From positions 1 to 64,000 of the forward strand of contig CAICTM010000397.1 of the NCBI GenBank assembly GCA_903772945.1: DNA of 64,000 bases, given 5' to 3'. The DNA comes from Seminavis robusta. Lineage: Eukaryota; Bacillariophyta; Bacillariophyceae; Naviculales; Naviculaceae. The translations under genes were made by a program, and so were the position numbers. Every line of letters begins with the position of its first letter. The stretch's first letter is position 1. The notes below the pieces were generated by a model. That model did not search any database. It saw only the letters and a program-made list of their open reading frames with translations, and was not told the origin of the DNA. Shown here piece by piece: positions 23,116 to 34,119 of this stretch.

Positions 23116-23814
23116 CTAGTAGTTTTCCTTGACTGACGCCAGTAACAGGTCCTTGACATGGTCAAAGTCGTGTTGCCGGCATAGAATGAACGAGTCATAT
23201 TCCCTAGGTTCCTCCTCCTCCTCCTGTTGTTGTTGTTGTGGACTCGTGGTATGAAAATGAGCTCTCTTACAAGAAGTCGCCGCCAGTTGTGTCAATGTCT
23301 CCGGGCTGACAAATTCCCACTCGTGTCCATCTATCTTGTCGCTTGATGATACCAAACTCTCGTGAATGGTAAACTCGATGAAATTACGCTCGGGATGTTG
23401 CGTGTCAAACGCCGCCTTGTCGTCCTTGGGTCGTCCGTACTCTTGAAACAACGAATTGTCGGTTTGGTGCGGTGAGGGTCTCCATTCGAACAATTGTTGC
23501 CCAAGTTCTTTACCAGCCGTCAATTCACCGGCCGGCACCCAATAGCGCGGCTTGGTGTCGTCGTCTTGTTCCCATGTCGAAATGGTGGCAGTATTGTCAC
23601 TGTTGTTGTGAAATGTGAGTTCCGCCTTGCCCATCCAAATGGCCAACATGCCGTCTTGAAGGGTCTTGGATTGTTCGGTGGTTCCCAAAAAGAAAACGGG
23701 TTCATTGCCGACGCCGTTGCTTTCTTGATAGACAATCCGGTACGTTCCTGTCAACACATTATTACAATTGGAAGTAGTAGATTCAGCAGTTGTCGTTATT
23801 GTTGCAGTGGCCAT
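23116..23814 (-). CDS. unrecognised cytosolic-type protein
   Basis: A clean 232-aa frame starts at ATG 23814 and has no signal peptide or membrane segment. It begins with a Thr-rich stretch, continues with a beta-rich looking core (LTGTYRIVYQESNG, LTFHNNSDNTATISTWEQ, FIEFTIHESL), and has a Gln/Glu homopolymeric stretch near residue 200. The core recalls small lipocalin-like or DUF beta-barrels, but I cannot name a family. It is convergent with the lectin-like gene (217 bp between stops). Confidence 0.6.
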   Translation of the reverse strand: MATATITTTAESTTSNCNNVLTGTYRIVYQESNGVGNEPVFFLGTTEQSKTLQDGMLAIWMGKAELTFHNNSDNTATISTWEQDDDTKPRYWVPAGELTAGKELGQQLFEWRPSPHQTDNSLFQEYGRPKDDKAAFDTQHPERNFIEFTIHESLVSSSDKIDGHEWEFVSPETLTQLAATSCKRAHFHTTSPQQQQQEEEEEPREYDSFILCRQHDFDHVKDLLLASVKENY

Positions 23815-25631
23815 CTTGGATCTTCTGCTCTAGCTAGCTAGACAACTTTGGGCTCGACTTGATGCTTCTTGTGTTTGTTGGCTCGAAGACAGAATCTGAT
23901 GAAGGATGGATGGATGGATGGATGGATGGATGTCGAGGCCCACACTAACCCTATATGACAACCGGGAATGGTTCATGATTCGGTTCCCGGTATCCTGGCA
24001 CCAGTACGGTACAGGACGAAGACTTTCATTGCATCGAAGGCAAACAGCCGAGGGAAGAAAAGGAACAACCACCAGTGGTACACTACTTGCTAGTCAGCTC
24101 TAGCTAGCTAGTAGGACCGAATCTTACACTGAACCAACCACCCGAGAGATGCGGTACAGTCAAACCTAATGCTTCAACTGTTCCTTGCTTGGCTTTCTTT
24201 CGCACCATGCAGCCATCAAAGCTGGTATTGTGCCTGGAGGATCGCTCAAGCTCTGCCTGGTTGCTTGTTATAGCAAACAAAGGTGCTGGTACTACTCAGG
24301 TAGTAGCCCTCAGGTAGCTAGATAGTGGTTCGCTTGGTGGCTGCAAGAAGGCGATGTTTGCCGCGAGACACGAGAGCCATCAGCCACAACACAGCAGCGA
24401 CAAGAGTGAGACCCTCTCCTGCTGACCAGTCAAAAAACAATAGCCGGAAATCCTCAGGTCACCTCCTCCACCGAGGGCTCATCACTCACGGAACGGTCTC
24501 CCATCAGCCATTGTTCCCCCGCGTGCTTTTAGCTACTCCTCCTCGCTCCCCTGCATGCAGCCCGAGTGAGTGAGTCTTCTTGCTTTGGCTGTAATAGTAG
24601 CACTTTCAAGTTTCAAAGGAAATGCCGCTGTGGAAGCTTAGAAGTTAGCTTCTATCATTGCCCCTGACCAGCCAAGAGCTGCAATGTTCTCAGGCACAAC
24701 TACTAGCTAGTAACTAACTTCGCCACACCTTGGACCAGTGGATCTTTTTCAGAGTTAGTTTGGATCTTGGGCTGGTCTTGACAGGTACCGTTGGCCAAGC
24801 GGAACCTTTTATTAAGACCGGATGGGACTCTAATTCCCTCAAGAAGGTCGATTCTTGCACTGACTCTGAATGACCGCGATCAGGTACCGATGCTCCTAAA
24901 CAATAGCAGCAAGTCAGAAGGCTCTATGACCGGTCGGACCGGTACAGTTATTCTCAGCTATTCAGCTCGTACTACAATGTCATGTGGACTACTGCTCAGA
25001 AATAATAGCGCTCTACTCTACTAGCTAGCTCTACCGGTAGCTAGCTAGCTAGGACTAAAGTACTGGAGGGTAGTCTAGCTAGCTACATGTTGCAGTAAGG
25101 GAGCACAGCTCTTGTGCAGTGTGCAGTGTGCAGTACTGGCTGGCTCATCCCAAGAATGACTTGAGAACAAGGCAATGTCTTGTTGTCCACTCAACTTCAC
25201 CTTTCCTAATAACCAGCGACAAGGTGATATTATCTGGGTGATGCCATGGGACTTAAGAAACCAAAGCCAAGCGAAATATCCTCAGAATGACGAACAGCAT
25301 GACGCAGTTTTGAAGCCGAGACATGGTTGGGTGCGGTTTCTAACGGTCACAAGAACCCAATCAGCTCCACCATCAATATCGATCTTTCGCTTGGAACCTC
25401 ACGATTGCTTCAAATAGAGGTGAAGGCTTGGACTGTAACCTCAGGCAATCCTGCCAAGGACCAGTACCTCGATTGCCGAAATTGATTTCGCCTGGTGGCT
25501 ACCAAGGAAGGGTATCCAAGCAGGAGGGCTAATATGATTTCCAGAACCCTTCGACGCAGGCCTGCACCCAGCTGCAATGAGAAAGATGGATCTTTTTGGG
25601 AGACCCTCCTTGTTTCTGGCTCACCAATCGA
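23815..25631. other. intergenic with microsatellite
   Basis: A (GGAT)n tract occupies 23904-23932. The rest shows short open frames without motifs and many CTAG/GTAC-type short palindromes (for example around 25010-25060). Confidence 0.5.
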
Positions 25632-25668
25632 GCTCACAATTTAAGTTAGTAATTGTCCTCACCCCCCA
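25632..25668 (+). promoter_or_regulatory. conserved upstream motif shared with the 34120 gene
   Basis: The stretch starting GCTCACAATTTAAG lies 24 bp before the ATG at 25692. It matches 34037-34073 (starting GCTCACAACTTAAT) at about 32 of 37 positions without gaps. Surrounding DNA is not similar to that extent, so this looks like a shared promoter or 5' UTR element. Confidence 0.55.
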
Positions 25669-25691
25669 ATACCTTCATAAGCACCAGCAGC

Positions 25692-28600
25692 ATGAAATAT
25701 TCCACCACCCTCTTGGCCTTCTGCGGCCTCCTCGTGGCCCCGACCATGGCAGCAGAACGCGATCTATTTGGCATGTCAAAACTTGCCTTTGGATGTTCCG
25801 AAGCCCAAATCATGGATGGATCCTGCAAAGACGCCTGTCCTTGCAATTGCGGCGATGGATTTGGTGTCTTAGTCGACCCCACCCCCAACCGAGACTGCGA
25901 CGAACCAACCTGTATGGATCCCGTCCTGGCCTACCAATTGGTCGCCATTCAAAAGAAAGCGGACTGTATCACCACTTGCGTCAAATCTCGCGGCGGCGGC
26001 GGCGACAGCAGCAGTGACAGCGGTGACGCGAAGAAACAGCGAAAGCCCTTGCCTGACTTTGGGTCGGGCAAAAGCGACGAATCCAGTGACGGGTCGGGGT
26101 CCAAGAGTGGCTCGGGATCCAAAAAGAAGAAATACTTCAAGAAGTCTGGATCCTCCAAGAGTGGCTCCAAAAAGGACTTGAGCTTCAAAACAAAATGCAA
26201 AGTGGACAGCGAATGTCCTCAAATTCGCTGCTTTGCACCACCTTGTGATCCCGTTGTCTGCGTCCGTGGATACTGCCTGCAAATGCCCTTGAACAAAGAT
26301 GACGGTAGTAGCGACTCCAAGGACAGCAAATCCAAAAAATCCAAGTACCTTCGCACGGGGGGTAAAAAAGTGAAGATTTGTCACAAGACTGGAAGAGATA
26401 GCAAACCTTTCAAGCTCATGGAAGTGTCTGCCAGTGCGGTTCAAAAATATGTGGAAGAGTTTGGCGACTGCTTTCCTGACAGTGAGCTTCCCGGAAGTCG
26501 AGGAAAGATCTTTCTTGACAAGCAATGTGGCACGGTTGGATGGGACGGAAAACCATGCGACAAATACGGCAAGCCCAAGAAGAAGAGCAACAGCAGCAGA
26601 TCTGGCAAGGACAAAAAGAGCAGCAGATCTGGCAAGGACAAGAAGGGTTCCGGCAGTGGCAGCAAAGATTCCAAGTCTTACAAACCCAAGAAGAAAGACT
26701 ACACTTTCTGCACACAGGATGCCAAGCAATGTGCTGATGGCTCCTATGTCAGCCGCGTTGCACCGAGCTGTGAGTTCGAGAAGTGTCCTGGGGACAAGGA
26801 TTCCAGGAGCGGAAAGTCTCGAAGCGGCAAGAGCAGCAAGGATTCCAAGAGCGGAAAGTCTCGAAGCGGCAAGAGCAGCAAGGATTCCAAGAGCGGCAAG
26901 TCCCGAAGCGGCAAGAGCAGCAAGGATTCCAGAAGCCGCAAAGACGGAAAAGTTTCAATTTGCAAGAGGACGAAAGACAAGAGCAACCCTTTCAAACTGG
27001 CCGATGTCTCTGTTGAATCTGCAGCAAAGTACTTGTCCAAAGGCGGGTGCTATCCAGGTGATGCTGTTGTCGGACGCAGGGGCAAGATCTTTGTGGATGA
27101 GACATGTGATGTTGTGGATCGTGAGGGATCCCGCTGCTCGGAGGACGGCAAACCCAAGCCAAAGACGGACAAGGATCAAGGAATCAAAGTGCAGATTTGC
27201 CAGAAGGTTTTTGATGGCGACAAGCCATACGTGCCTCGTAAGATTTTCAAGGTATGTGCACCGCCATGCATCGCGACTTGGACTTCCCGCTATTGGACCA
27301 TGATGTTGCTGACACCTTTATCTTCTGTTGTCTTTCACGAAATTGTAGCGTGATCTCATCAAACACATGAGCAAACATGATGACTGCATGCCTGGGGACG
27401 ACTTGCCTAAATCCAAGGGTAAGGCCATCCTCAACAGTGACTGCGATGTCGTCGGAAAGAAACCAAAGAAGGATAGCAATTCCAAGTCGAAGTCAGACTC
27501 GAAAGATTCCAAGTCAGGAAAGTCAAAGTCAGGAAAGGGCAAGCCCAAGAAGGTGGAAATCTGTCACAGGACAGGGAGTGATAAAAATCCATTCGTCCTC
27601 ATCGAAATCTCTGAAAATGCCGTCCAGCAGCACTTCTCTAAGCACGGTGACTGCTACCCTGGCGACCCTCTTCCAGGCTCACGCGGCCGTGTCTTCTTGG
27701 ATGATGACTGTGATATTGTTGGAAGAGATTTTGTACGATGTGGCACAGATGGGTCGCCCAAGCCCGAAGCTCCCAAGAAACCGGATCTTGGAGTCAAGGT
27801 CAAGGTTTGCCAACGTGTGTTTGATGGGGTCTTGCCTTATGTTCCTCGTTACATCCCCGAAAAGAAGCTTCCGCGCCATATGAGGATGCACGACGATTGC
27901 ATGCCAAACGATGATGTGCCTGGAAGTAACGGAGATGAATATCTTGATGATGAATGCGCAGTCAAAAAAAGGAAACCTGGCAAGAAACCCAAGAACAGTG
28001 GCAGCAGTAGCAGCAGATCCAAGAAGTCCAAGAAGAAGAAGAACTCCTCAAAGGACAGTGGCAGCAACAGCAAGTCATCCAAGGACAAGAAGAAGAAGAA
28101 CTCCTCAAAGGACAGTGGCAGCAAGACCAAGTCATCCAAGGACAAGTCCTCTAAGTCTGGCAAAGACAAGGGCCTCAAGGTCAAGGTGTGCCAGCGAATC
28201 TTTGATGGGGACAAGCCATTTGCTCCACGCTTAATGCCGAAACCTGATGTTCCTTCCTACAAGGATTCTCATGACTGCAGCATGCCCTTCGATGATGTTC
28301 CAGATAATGATGACGAATACCTTGATGAAGACTGTAATGTTGTCAAGAAGAAGAATGGAAAGAAGCCCAAGAAGAGTGGAAGCAGCAGTAGCAGCAGATC
28401 CAAGAAGTCCAAGAAAAAGAAGAATTCCTCAAAGGACAGTGGCAGCAACAGCAAGTCGTCCAAGGACAAGAAAAAGAAGAACTCTTCTAAGGACAGCAAG
28501 ATTAAGTCATCCAAGGACAAGTCTTCCAAGTCCGGAAAAGACAAGGGCCTCAAAGTGAAAGTCTGCAAGAGAGTTGGAGGCAAGCGATTCACCCCAGTGT

Positions 28601-30420
28601 TGATGCCTGAACCAGACGTTCCTTCGTACAAGGATACCCATGACTGTGGCATGCCCTTTGACGATGTTCCGGATACTGATGATGAATACCTTGACGATGA
28701 CTGTGTGGTTGTCAAGAAGAAGGGAGGAAAGAAACCCAAGAAGAGTGGTAGCACCAGTAGCAGCAGATCCAAGAACTCCAAGAAAAAGAAGAATTCCTCT
28801 AAGGACAGTGGCAGCAACAGCAAGTCTTCTAAGGACAAGAAAAAGAAAAACTCCTCTAAGGATAGTGGCAGCAACAGCAAGTCATCCAAGGACAAGTCTT
28901 CCAAGTCGGGCAAAGACAAGGGCCTCAAAGTGAAAGTCTGCAAGAGAGTTCCTGGTGGAGGCAAGCAATTCACCCCAGTGGTGATGCCTGAACCTGATGT
29001 TCCATCCTACAAGGATACCCATGACTGCAGCATGCCATTTGATGATGTTCCGGATACTGATGATGAATACCTTGATGATGACTGTGTGGTTGTCAAGAAG
29101 AAGGGAGGAAAGAAACCCAAGAAGAGTGGCAGCAGCAGTAGCAGCAGGTCCAAGAACTCCAAGAAAAAGAAGAATTCCTCAAAGGACAGTGGCAGCAACA
29201 GCAAGTCGTCCAAGGACAAGAAAAAGAAGAATTCCTCAAAAGACAGTGGCAGCAACAGCAAATCGTCCAAGGACAAATCCACCAAGTCCACCAAAGACAA
29301 GGGCGTCAAGGTGAAAGTCTGCCAGAGAGTCCCTGATGGAACCAAGCCATTTGAACCAGTGTTGATGCCAGAAATTGATGTTCCATCTTACAAAGACTCT
29401 CACAGTGACTGCAGCATGCCCTTTGATGATGTTCCGGACACTGATGATGAATACCTCGATGATGACTGCAACATTATCAAGAGGGAGCCTGGTGACATTT
29501 CTTTCAGCTACTGCACTGAAAGTGAGATCCGTGGTGGGTCTTGTGTAGACCTTTGCAAGTGCCCTTGTGCCAATGGTCCCACCATGGGTGTCTTGGTTGT
29601 TGCACCTAGCGGTGAAATGACTTGCATGGATTCTGTCGATGCCTATGAGCATACAGTTATGGAGAAGGACATGGGTTGCCAAGCAGTGTGCCCCATTGAC
29701 AAACCGGAACCAGAAATCATTGTTGAGCCTGAGATTGAAGTTGAGGAGAAGCCAGAACCCAAGGCACCTAAGTCTCCACCCACTGGAAGCCCTACTGCTG
29801 GACCAACCAGTTCCCCAACTGCTTCTCCCACCAATGGACCAACCAGCTCCCCAACTGCCGCTCCCACAGCAGCACCAACCACTGCTCCAACAGCTGAACC
29901 CACTGATGCACCAACAACAAGCCCTGTTGAATCGTGGATCAGCGAAGAGCATGAAAGTCAAGGATGTGAGACTGCATTTGCCTATCACCAGGCCAGTGGT
30001 ACATGCTTCTCTGATCTTGGACTTGGAATCAATCGCTGGGGATGGAGTATCGGTCCCATCTCCCCAGACAGTTCAGTCAAACATGAATACGAAATCTACG
30101 CTGGGGCTGCTGGCTGCGACACTGACAAGGGAACCAAGGTGGGAACACTCGAGTTCACTTATGATGGAAGTCAGGCCCATGCAAAGTATATGGCCGATGG
30201 CAATTATATCTTCGAAGAGACTCACTTCTACCTTGGTACAAAGTCAGTCCCCCATGATGACAACGGAAATCCCACAGTTGCCCCCGGCCAATACACCGCT
30301 GTGCACGATGTTTGTGAGAACTCCAAGGTTGACAACATTGTCTTTGACCTCACTCCAGCATGGGGTGACATCTACATCATTGCACATGCTGTGTCGTGCG
30401 ATGATTGGCGTCGAGAGTAA
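25692..30420 (+). CDS. secreted Cys-module / Lys-Ser linker protein with C-terminal RWGW domain (silaffin-like composition)
   Basis: Exons 25692-27251 and 27349-30420 join in phase 0 to give 1543 aa. A signal peptide (MKYSTTLLAFCGLLVAPTMA) is followed by a Cys cluster (DGSCKDACPCNC) that recurs near the C-terminus (GGSCVDLCKCPC). Between them lie nine modules of about 50 aa with the pattern V.(I/V)C.R...PF......H.DC.PGD.(L/V)PGS....LD..C. They resemble the ICHxTG...HGD motif of bacterial secreted proteins. Lys/Ser linkers (units like KKKKNSSKDSGS) separate the modules and recall silaffin composition. After a TAGPTSSPT linker the protein ends with one CETAFAY/RWGW domain, the domain repeated in the next gene. 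A cell-wall or silica matrix role is inference. Confidence 0.8.
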
Positions 30421-33400
30421 AAAATCACCAAGCCGCAGGAAAGGATCAGCATTGGATGGCGATCTATTCCTTGCTTTCGTGATACACAGTAACTGACTCA
30501 GAATGCCTTTACATAGTAGCAATTACATATGGACAATGCTTTCGTCCTCTGCTTTGTAGCAATTAGCTTAACGGGTTTACTGTGGTTGGCACTTATGGGG
30601 GACGACTAAGCAAGAGGGAATTGAGGGCAGTGAACGAAGTGTGAGCCAGGGAACCAATGCTTCGTCGAAATGCGAGGAGGAAGAGCCCTTGCGTTGAGCA
30701 GCCAAGAACGCTCAGGCAGGACACCGCATCGGTCGTAGTCGCCGAAGCACTGCGACTGGCGTGGTCTCAACAAAACTTTCGGTGGGAAGAGTGTGGGGCA
30801 AGCGCCAAAGACCTTCTGGATGGGTGTACCGTAGACAACTGGGTGCTTCCATTCATGCCCGTCGTTTGATTTGGGGGGAAAACCCATCCAGAGAAGCGTT
30901 TCATAGGATAACTTCTTCAAGGACCATGCAGCCAACACAAACACGAGGAGCTGGCTAGCTACGCGGTCATGCCATGATGGCGGCAATTTCCTCTGCGCTC
31001 ATTCTCAACAGGTGAAAGGCGTCATTCCCGACGTAGCGAGCAGTCGCTCAATAGAAATGTACACTCGCATGGACGCCTGTATCGTCTCGGCTCGACGTCG
31101 TCAACCAGGGTTTCTTTGAGCAGACAAACCGAGCTGCAGACTTTCCGGTACATGTACTTGCTCGGACAACTCCATGTATGATCGACGAGTGCTACCGCTG
31201 GGACAACCACGCCTCGTTCGGTCTAGTATGAAAGTTTGCTTATTGCTCTGGTTCTTGCTAGAAGCGGGTCAACTTGGTCTAGCTAGTAGGTACCCGTAGG
31301 TGAATGCTATTGTGCTGGTCTTCAAACCGTAAAGCGTATCGAGAAGAAAAAGCGGGGACGACTTTCCGTGGATGAGCTAGCTAGTACGACTGTGCACTAG
31401 TAGGACTGCCAACCGCTGCATCGCCACAACGTTGGAGCAGCCGAATCTTGTCTGGATGTGACCTCCACCACGTTGGCTGCCACAAATTGGAGTCAATATT
31501 AAAATGTTAAAATACCATTTTCTTTTCGAATGAAGAGTGACGACGGTGGCGACAAACTAATCATTGTGCATTGTGTGCTGTCTGGGGAAGAGAGCCCGAC
31601 CTGCGTCGAATGTTGATCGTTTGGCTGCTTCAAGCACACCTTCACGATTTTCTCCCGGAGGACTTTGTTCCGATTTCTTTCCGGTGCTCGTACCTGCAGC
31701 GTGCGATAAAGGAAAGACAGTTGGCCTAATTTACAGGGAACAAGAGGGAGTAACTCTTTGCCATGCATCGCATGCAGAAGACGAACGGAGCGTATTGTGG
31801 GCTACGTCGCAGATTGACGATTGATAATTCGACCATGCACTGAACATGCAGATGGCCCATCTACCGCACAGAACGCACACTAGCTCGGCTGCAAAACCGG
31901 AACATTCCATTCCCACGCAAGTGGCCAACTCGTGGGAGATAAAAGTCTACAAGGTTGGATCACAACTCGCTCGTAACAATGCACCAGTCTCTCAGTCCAG
32001 CCATGACCAGTTCCAATAACTTTCCCACCCCGCACCACAAGGCTGTTCAGTCTTATTTATCCGCTGGCTACTAGACTGACGACTCAATTCACAGCCTTCA
32101 CCATCCACAAGATTTTGTTTGCCAGCCACAATGCCAGATCGGTGTGCGTGCAGCCAAGTCCCACGGTTGAACCCGCCATTGCTGATCGTAAAGACTTGTT
32201 TGCGCAAGACTAGAACGGTTCCAACCGTGAACGATGCTGGTGGTGCACCAAGATAGAAAACGCAACGCCACTGTATCATTGGTTGCCGTTGTGATGAACC
32301 GCCTCACCATGGTGTTTCAGCGTCCCCGCGACCTCTCGGTTGCCGATGGTTGGAAGGGACGAGGATGTGGCCTACCTGTACCGGTACACGTACGGACATT
32401 GTGGGTTTGCATCCGCCGTGCGCACCTATCGTACCGTTCCGTACTTACTTGTCCCTTTGTCCTTCGTCTTGCTTTGGTCTCCAACCTTGCGAAATTTGGA
32501 TGTTGCCGGTATCGTACTTCTTGAAGTGTCGCGGAAGTCTTTTTGCTACTATTAATACTGCGGTTACGCTGAGTGCCCTTCCCGAAAAAATAAATGTCAC
32601 TTTCTGACCGAAAGTGAACACACTCTCAGAAAAGAGCAGACGGGTTCGCAGCTGCCTCTTTCTTTGAATTAAAAGGTTCCATTAAGTCGGAGTTGTTTAG
32701 CGCCTTCTGCCTTGTCGAGAGGATTTAAGCATACCGGTATATACTTCCGTAGCGTAAAAAGTTACTGACTCTTTCATCAATTAATAATTACGCTTTCAGC
32801 GGTTAGTGTGCTTAGTAGGAGTGAAGTAGTCTAACTCCTCAAGTTCTTCACACAGGTTTGAGCTCATGTTTGTTCCGCCAAAGTGCATCCAGACCAGGCG
32901 GCGTCACTCAATGATTTATGCAGCCTTGGATCCTCGGACATCGCGTAGCTTCACGAAACCAGTGACCCGGCATACTCGCAGCAATGAATAACGTCGGCGA
33001 AGAAGAGGTGCCTATTGAGATATCTTATTAGCCGCTTGAAGTCTAAAACAACAAGAAGTTTGAAGCATGCCTCTTAGGAATGACATTACGAAGCTCATTA
33101 CGATCAGGCAAGAAGTGACGCTTCGAGTGTTGTTTTGTGTTTTGTGCTTGCTGGTTTGATGATATTGTTACATGTAGAAATGAAAACGTCTCAAGTCGGC
33201 AAAGAAGAGGTGCCGAATTCGGATTTCTTATGAGCCGCTTGAAGTGTAAAACAACAAGAGCCAACTTTTTGTAAGAAGCTTGAAGCATGTCTCTTAGGAA
33301 TAACATTACGATTAGGCACGAATCGACGCTTCGAGTGTAGTTTTGTGCTTGCTGGTTTGATGATACTATGTCCTGCCTTGGATGCGGCATTTAAGGGTTC

Positions 33401-34036
33401 ACGTTTTTGTAATATCGCTGATCAATTCTTTTACAGCAAGACGTGATACTCTATAGACTCAGTAATAAGATTGCTCCCTAGACTGTGATACTCTAGAGTA
33501 ATCTATGTATAGTATTACTAGTACTCGCTTTCTCATATTTTGTTTCTTAAATGCAGGTTAGGCGATCGTATGGTATTGAGTGTGCCAGTCATGAAAGAAG
33601 GTCATTCTCGCAATGCAAATTGGTTGGGAAAGGGAAATGGCCTATATTTTTCGGAAGGCAGTCAAGGTTTTCTTGGCCTTCTTTGCTTCTTGGTACATGT
33701 TCTTGGTAGTTAGCTACGCGAGAGGGAGCGCGCCGTTGTTGGGAACGAAGGAAAAGATTCGATTCATTGAAGAAAGATCCGCTACCGGTAGTACCGGTAG
33801 GCTTTGGCCACCGAGAACAAGATCCTTTGAGAGAAAGACAGCACACCGTCTAATTCAATGGTGGTATACGGGTCTTTCTACTTGGTTACTACGTTTCTAC
33901 AAACCCAATACCTTGCGTAGTTGCCCTTGCTTGTAGTAGAGACTCTACGAAGCATTGGGTTCACCTATCTGGGCGGGACGCCAAAAAGATATCCTTGCGA
34001 AGCCAAATTGTGTGCTTTTGGTTTTCCCTGCTTTTT
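30421..34036. other. long intergenic region between the two matrix-type genes
   Basis: Only short overlapping frames without motifs are seen in these 3.6 kb. It contains a tandem duplication at 32992-33366 (separate entry) and one weak small frame at 33613-33936 that encodes a hydrophobic segment (VFLAFFASWYMFLVV) but nothing recognisable. Confidence 0.5.
32992..33366. repeat. diverged tandem duplication of about 180-200 bp
   Basis: The segment beginning GTCGGCGAAGAAGAGGTGCC (about 32993) is repeated beginning GTCGGCAAAGAAGAGGTGCC (about 33195). The copies share blocks such as GCCGCTTGAAGT, AAAACAACAAGA, CTCTTAGGAAT and TTGTGCTTGCTGGTTTGATGAT. Small indels separate the copies. No coding potential is apparent. 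Confidence 0.75.
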
Positions 34037-34073
34037 GCTCACAACTTAATTTAGTAGTTGTTCTCAACCCCGC
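34037..34073 (+). promoter_or_regulatory. conserved upstream motif shared with the 25692 gene
   Basis: This is the partner of 25632-25668, ending 46 bp before the ATG at 34120. The ungapped match of about 32/37 includes GCTCACAA, TTAGTA, TTGT and CTCA blocks. It suggests common regulation of the two RWGW-domain genes. Confidence 0.55.
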
Positions 34074-34119
34074 AACTTGGTACGGCACCCAACCGTTCTA
34101 ATAGTAAGCGAATCGAATC

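Noticed and set aside
26434-27303. 289-codon plus frame and several minus frames inside the Lys/Ser protein
   Set aside because: They are shadow frames of low-complexity coding DNA; the chosen frame has a signal peptide, conserved Cys modules and a consistent intron.
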